NCBI GenBank assembly: GCA_016187325.1
Contig: JACPJY010000173.1
Coordinates: 1 to 18,457, forward strand
DNA: 18,457 nucleotides
From: Rhodospirillales bacterium
GTDB taxonomy: Bacteria; Pseudomonadota; Alphaproteobacteria; Rhodospirillales; Casp-alpha2
Direction: 5' to 3'
The notes below the pieces were generated by a model, which was given only the letters and a program-made list of their open reading frames with translations, made no database searches and was not told the origin of the DNA. Positions 14,341 through 18,457 of this stretch are shown piece after piece. The translations under genes and the position numbers were made by a program. Within the stretch, counting starts at the first letter, position 1. Each line of letters begins with the position of its first letter.

Positions 14341-15287
14341 GTGGCCGCGTCTCCGTGCCTCGGGCGGCGATCCGCCGGTCCTTGAGTCACCGGCAGGAAG
14401 ATGCGGAACCGGGTGCCGCGCCCGGGCTTGCTGCTGACGGTAAAGTGGCCGCCTGACTGCTTGACGAAGTGCGAAATCAGGCTAAGCCCGAGACCGGCTC
14501 CGCTATGGTTCGACTTGGTCGAGAAGAAGGGATCGAACGCGCAGTCCACGACATCGGTGGCCATGCCGTGTCCGGTGTCGGCGACCGAGATGCAGGCGTA
14601 CGCCCCGGCCCTCAGTGCCACGGATCGGGCGGCGGCCGCCCCGTCGATGACGACTTGGGCGGTTTCGATCATCAGCGTTCCGCCGTCGGGCATCGCGTCC
14701 CGGGCGTTGGCGGCAAGGCTCAGAATCGCCGATTCCAACCGAGTCGGGTCGGTTTCCGTCGTCGGGATGCCATCGGCAAGCCCTATGGCCACCTCGATGT
14801 CCGGTCCCACCGTGCGCCTCATCGCGCCATCCATTGCCGCCACCACGGCGTTGACGTCGACCGGCCGCGGCTCCAGGTCGCGGCGGTGGGCGTAGGCGAG
14901 CAGGCGCTTGGTCAGGTCGGAACCGCGCAATGCCGCGTCGATCGCCGGGCCGACTATCCTCCGAATACGCCCGTCGTTCCCAGCGCGGCGCTGCAGGAGC
15001 TGCAGGTTGCCGAGCACGGTAGCGAGGATGTTGTTGAACTCGTGGGCGACGCTTCGCGCCAAACGCGCCGCGCCGTCCATCCCGGCATCGTTTTCCGGCG
15101 CGGCCCGGGCAATCCGCCGGGCGGCGATGGCATACGACGCCACAAGCTCGTCGGCAGGGTCGTCGCCGAGGCACGTTCGCGGGCCGCCCGCAGCCGGTCC
15201 GGAAACCAGGCGCCGGCGCCGCTTCAGCGGCGGCCGATCGATGCCCGGGCCGGCCCAATCCGGCCCCAGGTTGCCCGTGGTTGCCAT
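14337..15287 (-). CDS. Cytoplasmic histidine kinase (HisKA-HATPase), first gene of the c-di-GMP operon
   Basis: A 316-residue soluble kinase. The H box is SVAHEFNNILATVLGN (His82 from the chosen start), the N box SLAANARDAMPDGG (Asn194), the G1 box VADTGHGM (Asp237), the F box FDPFFSTK and the G2 box GAGLGLSLI, followed by GRGTRFRIFLP. This NtrB-like set is complete, so it should autophosphorylate and pass phosphate to the REC domains encoded downstream. The 75 residues before the H box show no PAS, GAF or membrane segment, so the input signal must come through a partner or an unrecognised domain. I chose the ATG at 15287; GGAG lies 11 bases upstream. An in-frame TTG at 15380 would add 31 low-complexity residues. 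Confidence 0.88.
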   Translation of the reverse strand: MATTGNLGPDWAGPGIDRPPLKRRRRLVSGPAAGGPRTCLGDDPADELVASYAIAARRIARAAPENDAGMDGAARLARSVAHEFNNILATVLGNLQLLQRRAGNDGRIRRIVGPAIDAALRGSDLTKRLLAYAHRRDLEPRPVDVNAVVAAMDGAMRRTVGPDIEVAIGLADGIPTTETDPTRLESAILSLAANARDAMPDGGTLMIETAQVVIDGAAAARSVALRAGAYACISVADTGHGMATDVVDCAFDPFFSTKSNHSGAGLGLSLISHFVKQSGGHFTVSSKPGRGTRFRIFLPVTQGPADRRPRHGDAAT

Positions 15288-15612
15288 CGCTGCCACAACT
15301 CCGATCTTCTCGCCCGGCCCACCATCTCGGCCAGACGACTGGCTGCGGTCGGTTGCCGCCGCTTCCCCGTCCGTTCGCAAGGCCGATTACCTGCCGCGAG
15401 TGTAAGAACGATGGAAGGGCGGCCGGAATTGGGGAGTCCCCCAACGCGGTTCGGGTTATTCCGTATTTCTACGCCGCCTCATTGGATTTAACTTGTTGCC
15501 ATGCGCTTGCGCGCCGCCACCGGTTGATCGGGAGATCGGCGACGGAACCATGAATTCGTTCCGGGATTCCCACCGGCGACGCCGGTGAGGGCACAGGGAT
15601 AGGGCGGATATC
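15288..15612. promoter_or_regulatory. Divergent regulatory region between the kinase operon and the second degenerate EAL gene
   Basis: This 325-base interval should contain promoters for both directions. An AT-richer tract lies at about 15455-15500. Two inverted repeats stand in front of the plus-strand gene: CGGAAC (15543-15548) with GTTCCG (15558-15563), spacer 9, and the odd-centred palindrome CACCGGCG-A-CGCCGGTG (15571-15587). I cannot assign -35/-10 boxes with confidence on either strand. No open frame here looks like a gene. Confidence 0.45.
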
Positions 15613-16899
15613 GTGAATGCCCGGGCCAAGATGATCAACGCAAACGATGGCGCCGCGACGGCCTCGGCGGCGCACGGCGGTTTCGATTCCGACATCCACA
15701 CCCTAGTCCAATTAGTCGCCGCCGGCGGTTGCCGGACCGAGAACATGCGCCTCGTGCGGTGGCGAAACCTGCGACAGTTCTTCGACCAGCGCTGGGCCAA
15801 GATCGGCCCGTCGGTCGCGCAAACGATGCGCAAGGAAATTGCCGCCCGTCTGGGACCGCAAGGACGTTGTGTCCGCTATGACGACACCAGCATCCTGGCA
15901 TTCTGCCCGCCGCCCGACGAGTCGGCGCTGCGCCGGCTCGATGACGAGTTCGCCGACGCCATGGGCTCGATGCTGGCCGGCGTCCTGCGCACGCCCGACC
16001 TGGTCGAGGTGCTGAAGCCGGTCGCCGCCGGCGATCAAGAGCTGACCTTCGAGCCGACCACGGCCCCCCCCGCCGACGAAGCGCGACCGCCAGCTTCCGG
16101 CACCGGCAAGCCGTCGCCGACCCTGGTGCTCGGTGATGCGATGTTCCGCTACTTCCCGCTTTGGGACATCCGCGACGACACGGTTTATTGCTACCTGTGC
16201 GAGGCGTTCTGGAACCTCGGCGACGGCCAGGAGCTGGCGGAAGGGCCGCTGGCGGCGCAATTCGACGACCCGAAACGGATACTGGCCTTGGACCTGGAGA
16301 CCCTCGGCAAGGCGACCGAGGAGCTGGATAAGGGGTTGAATCGGTATCAGCTGGCCAAGTTCCTGATCCCGGTCCATTTCCGGACGGTCGCCGATCCCGT
16401 CACGGCCGGAACTTATAGCCGTTTCTGCAACAGCAAAATGTGGGCGGTACACGAATTCGCCCTGTTCGAGATCATCAAGCCGCCCGACGACATGACGACG
16501 GAACAGCTGGTTCAAGCCGTCGAGCTACTGCAGCCGTTCGGCGCCGGCGTGATGCTGCGCGTCGGCGATGGATTCGACCGCTTCGACGCGGTACCCGCCG
16601 AACGCATCCTGTCGATCGGCATCGATCTGCGTCTCGACGACCGGCCCGACGCCGCGATCGCCGCCGCCATCAAGGGGTTCGCCGCCCGTGCCGGGGAATG
16701 TGGGCTGCGCAGTCACGTGCACGGCCTGCATAGGGTCAGCCCCACGGTGATGGTGGCGTGCGCCGGCATCGACCTGATTGGCGGTGGTGCCATCGCCCAG
16801 GACACCGCCGATTGGCAGCCCGACGATGCGATGACGCGGCCGATCGCATTGTTGAAATCACTGGCGGCACGGGCAAAAGCCAACCGCGGCATCGGCTGA
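15613..16899 (+). CDS. Second degenerate GGDEF-EAL-like protein, probably non-catalytic
   Basis: A 428-residue cytoplasmic protein with a GTG start; a purine-rich AGGGATAGGGCGG precedes it. The N-terminal part (about 45-120) resembles a decayed GGDEF domain (RCVRYDDTSILAF where RxGGDEF would be). A Pro-rich linker (149-170) leads to an EAL-like region (about 178-395): FRYFPLWDI in place of YQPI, FLIPVHFRTV (250-259), WAVHEFALFEI, GAGVMLRVGDGFDRF for the DDFGTG segment, ILSIGIDLR for IKID, and SHVHGLHRVSPTVMVACAGIDLIGGG for AEGVE...GCDxxQG. Catalytic residues are missing. The PVHF-TV motif and overall plan match the minus-strand protein at 11243-12670, so the two are probably distant paralogs. 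It diverges from the kinase operon across a shared regulatory region. Family unnamed; function inferred as c-di-GMP-linked. Confidence 0.72.
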   Translation: MNARAKMINANDGAATASAAHGGFDSDIHTLVQLVAAGGCRTENMRLVRWRNLRQFFDQRWAKIGPSVAQTMRKEIAARLGPQGRCVRYDDTSILAFCPPPDESALRRLDDEFADAMGSMLAGVLRTPDLVEVLKPVAAGDQELTFEPTTAPPADEARPPASGTGKPSPTLVLGDAMFRYFPLWDIRDDTVYCYLCEAFWNLGDGQELAEGPLAAQFDDPKRILALDLETLGKATEELDKGLNRYQLAKFLIPVHFRTVADPVTAGTYSRFCNSKMWAVHEFALFEIIKPPDDMTTEQLVQAVELLQPFGAGVMLRVGDGFDRFDAVPAERILSIGIDLRLDDRPDAAIAAAIKGFAARAGECGLRSHVHGLHRVSPTVMVACAGIDLIGGGAIAQDTADWQPDDAMTRPIALLKSLAARAKANRGIG

Positions 16900-16952
16900 C
16901 CGGGCGAAGAAACGTCCCGGCAACGGCGACCGCTGTGGACATGGATACCTCT

Positions 16953-16981
16953 TTAGGGAGTCGGGGGCCTTGCGCTACAAT
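16953..16981 (+). promoter_or_regulatory. Weak candidate promoter for the SBP3-PAS sensor gene
   Basis: TACAAT at 16976-16981 is a good -10 match, 64 bases before the sensor start. The only -35-like sequence at a normal distance is poor (TTAGGG at 16953-16958). The 145-base gap between the preceding stop and this gene otherwise shows nothing recognisable. Confidence 0.25.
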
Positions 16982-17044
16982 CAAACGTTGCCGGACAAGC
17001 AACGAACGACGGCGCCTTTGGTTTCGAACCCTGGGAGGCGGCCA

Positions 17045-18457
17045 ATGTCTTCGCGGGCCTTCGGGATTCTTATTTTCGTCGCACAGACATTGTCGGCGCT
17101 GGCGATGCCCGTCGCATTGGCCGAGGACAAGCCGCCGGCCGCTTCCAAGCCGATCACGCGCGAGGTGATTGCGGTGGTGCCGCGGTCGTGGCCGCCGCAA
17201 TACGACCTCGACGAGAACGGCAATCCCGTCGGCTTCGCCATCGACGTGATGAACGAAATCGCTCGCCGCGCCGGAATCGGCGTGACCTATCGCGTCGTCG
17301 AAAATTTTGCTGCGGTCGAACAGGCGATGAAGGACGGCCATGGCGACATCATCCCCAACAGCGGCATCACGCCCGAGCGGTCGGAGCGTCATTTCTTCAC
17401 GGCGCCGGTGCAGACGACTGCCATCTCGATCATCGTCAGGGTGAAAACCACCGGCATCGGTAATTTGAGCGATCTTGCCGGCCGCCACGTCGGCATCGTC
17501 GAATCCAGCGTCGGCGAAAAGATCATAAAGCCCTACGGGAATATCCTGCCGACCGTATCGAAGGATGCGGTTTCGGCGCTATTCGAGCTGCTTTCCGGTC
17601 ATGTGGACGCCTTGATTCACGCTCCGTCCGTGATTTCGGCGCTGGCCCGGAAGGCCGGCGTCGAGGATCGCATCGAGGCGGTCGGCAAGCCGGTCATGGA
17701 AATCAAGCGCGCCATCCGGGTCCGCAAAGATCGACCCGAGTTGCTGGCGGCACTCGACGACGCGGTGAAGGACTTCGTCGGCACGCCGGATTATCAGCGG
17801 ATTTACGTCAAATGGTATGGCAAATCAGCGCCGTTCTGGAGCGAGCGCCGGATCGCCTGGGCGGCCGGCGGCGCCTTTGCCACCCTGTTGCTGGTCTTCG
17901 CATGGTGGCGGTATCGCCTGATCGTCCGTGTGAACCGCCGCATCGCCGCCAGCGAGGAGAAGTTCCGCGACCTCATCGAAGGCGCCGTGCCGGGGGTGCT
18001 GATCCACCGCGACCACCGGCCGTTGTTCGCCAACCGGTCCTACGCCAGGATCTTCGGCTACGACAGCCCCGAAGAAGTGCTCCGCCAGGAGTCGGCCCTC
18101 GACCACGTGGCACCCCACGAACGCGAGCGCTTGAAAGGCTACTCGGCGGCACGCCTGCGCGGCGACAAGGCGCCGGCGGTTTACGAGTTCCAGGGGGTCA
18201 GAAAGGACGGAACGCCGATCTGGCTCGAAAACCGCGCCCGCGTCGTCGACTGGGAGGGCGCGCCGGCGATCCAGCGGACGGTCGTCGACATCACCGAGCG
18301 GAAACAACTTGAGGATCAACTGCTCATAAGCACCCGCCAGCAGGCGGTGGTGGCCGAACTGGGCCAATTCGCGCTGATGGAGGGGGATATGGCGGTATTC
18401 TTGAACACCGCCGTCGTCCTGGTCACCAAGATTCTCGGCGCCGATTTCGGCAAGATC
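17045..18457 (+). CDS. Membrane sensor with periplasmic SBP3 domain, PAS and start of a GAF-like domain (3' end outside window)
   Basis: The frame is open for 471 codons to the window edge. A signal peptide (1-26, cleavage after ALA) leads to a periplasmic family-3 solute-binding domain (about 38-260; WPPQYDLDENGNPVGFAIDVMNEIARRAG, then GDIIPNSGITPERSERHFFTAPV). One membrane helix follows (about 268-294), then a PAS domain with PAC motif (about 304-425, ending VVDITERKQLEDQL) and the beginning of a GAF-like domain (ELGQFALMEGDMAVFLNTAVVLVTKILGADFG). The output domain is cut off; histidine kinase or GGDEF/EAL are the usual ends. GGGAGG lies 8 bases before the ATG. The protein probably senses a small periplasmic ligand such as an amino acid. 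Confidence 0.9.
   Translation, partial: MSSRAFGILIFVAQTLSALAMPVALAEDKPPAASKPITREVIAVVPRSWPPQYDLDENGNPVGFAIDVMNEIARRAGIGVTYRVVENFAAVEQAMKDGHGDIIPNSGITPERSERHFFTAPVQTTAISIIVRVKTTGIGNLSDLAGRHVGIVESSVGEKIIKPYGNILPTVSKDAVSALFELLSGHVDALIHAPSVISALARKAGVEDRIEAVGKPVMEIKRAIRVRKDRPELLAALDDAVKDFVGTPDYQRIYVKWYGKSAPFWSERRIAWAAGGAFATLLLVFAWWRYRLIVRVNRRIAASEEKFRDLIEGAVPGVLIHRDHRPLFANRSYARIFGYDSPEEVLRQESALDHVAPHERERLKGYSAARLRGDKAPAVYEFQGVRKDGTPIWLENRARVVDWEGAPAIQRTVVDITERKQLEDQLLISTRQQAVVAELGQFALMEGDMAVFLNTAVVLVTKILGADFGKI

Noticed and set aside
15288..15380. TTG start extending the histidine kinase by 31 residues
   Set aside because: Rare start codon and a low-complexity Gly/Arg-rich extension without family similarity; an ATG at 15287 is available.

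Overview
The window is high-GC bacterial chromosome, densely packed on both strands, and looks alphaproteobacterial (Rhodospirillales-like). The evidence is the FixI/CcoI-CcoS pair of cbb3 oxidase assembly genes, the ECF sigma / small anti-sigma / 'heavy-metal sensor' module, and several response-regulator and c-di-GMP proteins. This taxonomic guess is inference from gene content only. I see no rRNA, tRNA, CRISPR array or insertion sequence.

Layout. (1) 1-1524, +: the 3' part of a copper P-type ATPase (CcoI/FixI) and ccoS, both for cbb3 cytochrome oxidase assembly. (2) 1525-2075: a mostly non-coding stretch with a possible minus-strand remnant of a small membrane protein and an AT-rich pair of 15-bp direct repeats with a sigma70-like promoter inside it. 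(3) 2076-8376, +: ECF sigma factor, membrane anti-sigma-like protein, Spy/CnrX-like periplasmic sensor, then a MacA-like adaptor, a MacB-like ABC transporter and a NodT-type outer-membrane lipoprotein. I read this as a signal-responsive sigma module in front of a tripartite efflux pump. A hairpin plus T-run follows the last gene. (4) 8553-11159, +: small [2Fe-2S] and large Tat-exported molybdopterin subunits of an isoquinoline 1-oxidoreductase-type enzyme. (5) 11243-15287, -: a four-gene signalling operon (histidine kinase, REC-EAL c-di-GMP phosphodiesterase, single-domain REC protein, degenerate GGDEF-EAL protein). (6) 15613-16899, +: a second degenerate GGDEF-EAL-like protein, divergent from that operon. 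(7) 17045-end, +: a membrane sensor with a periplasmic SBP3 domain, PAS and the start of a GAF-like domain, cut by the window edge.

Two points stand out. First, three adjacent systems carry short structural lesions within about 6 kb: a perfect 93-bp tandem duplication that doubles the anti-sigma transmembrane segment, a frameshifting deletion in macB, and an in-frame loss of the conserved CxxC region in the 2Fe-2S subunit. They are either recent mutations or assembly faults, and reads must decide. Second, one apparently intact EAL phosphodiesterase is accompanied by two divergent EAL-fold proteins that share a PVHF-TV motif and lack the catalytic residues. This suggests a local c-di-GMP circuit using non-catalytic effectors.
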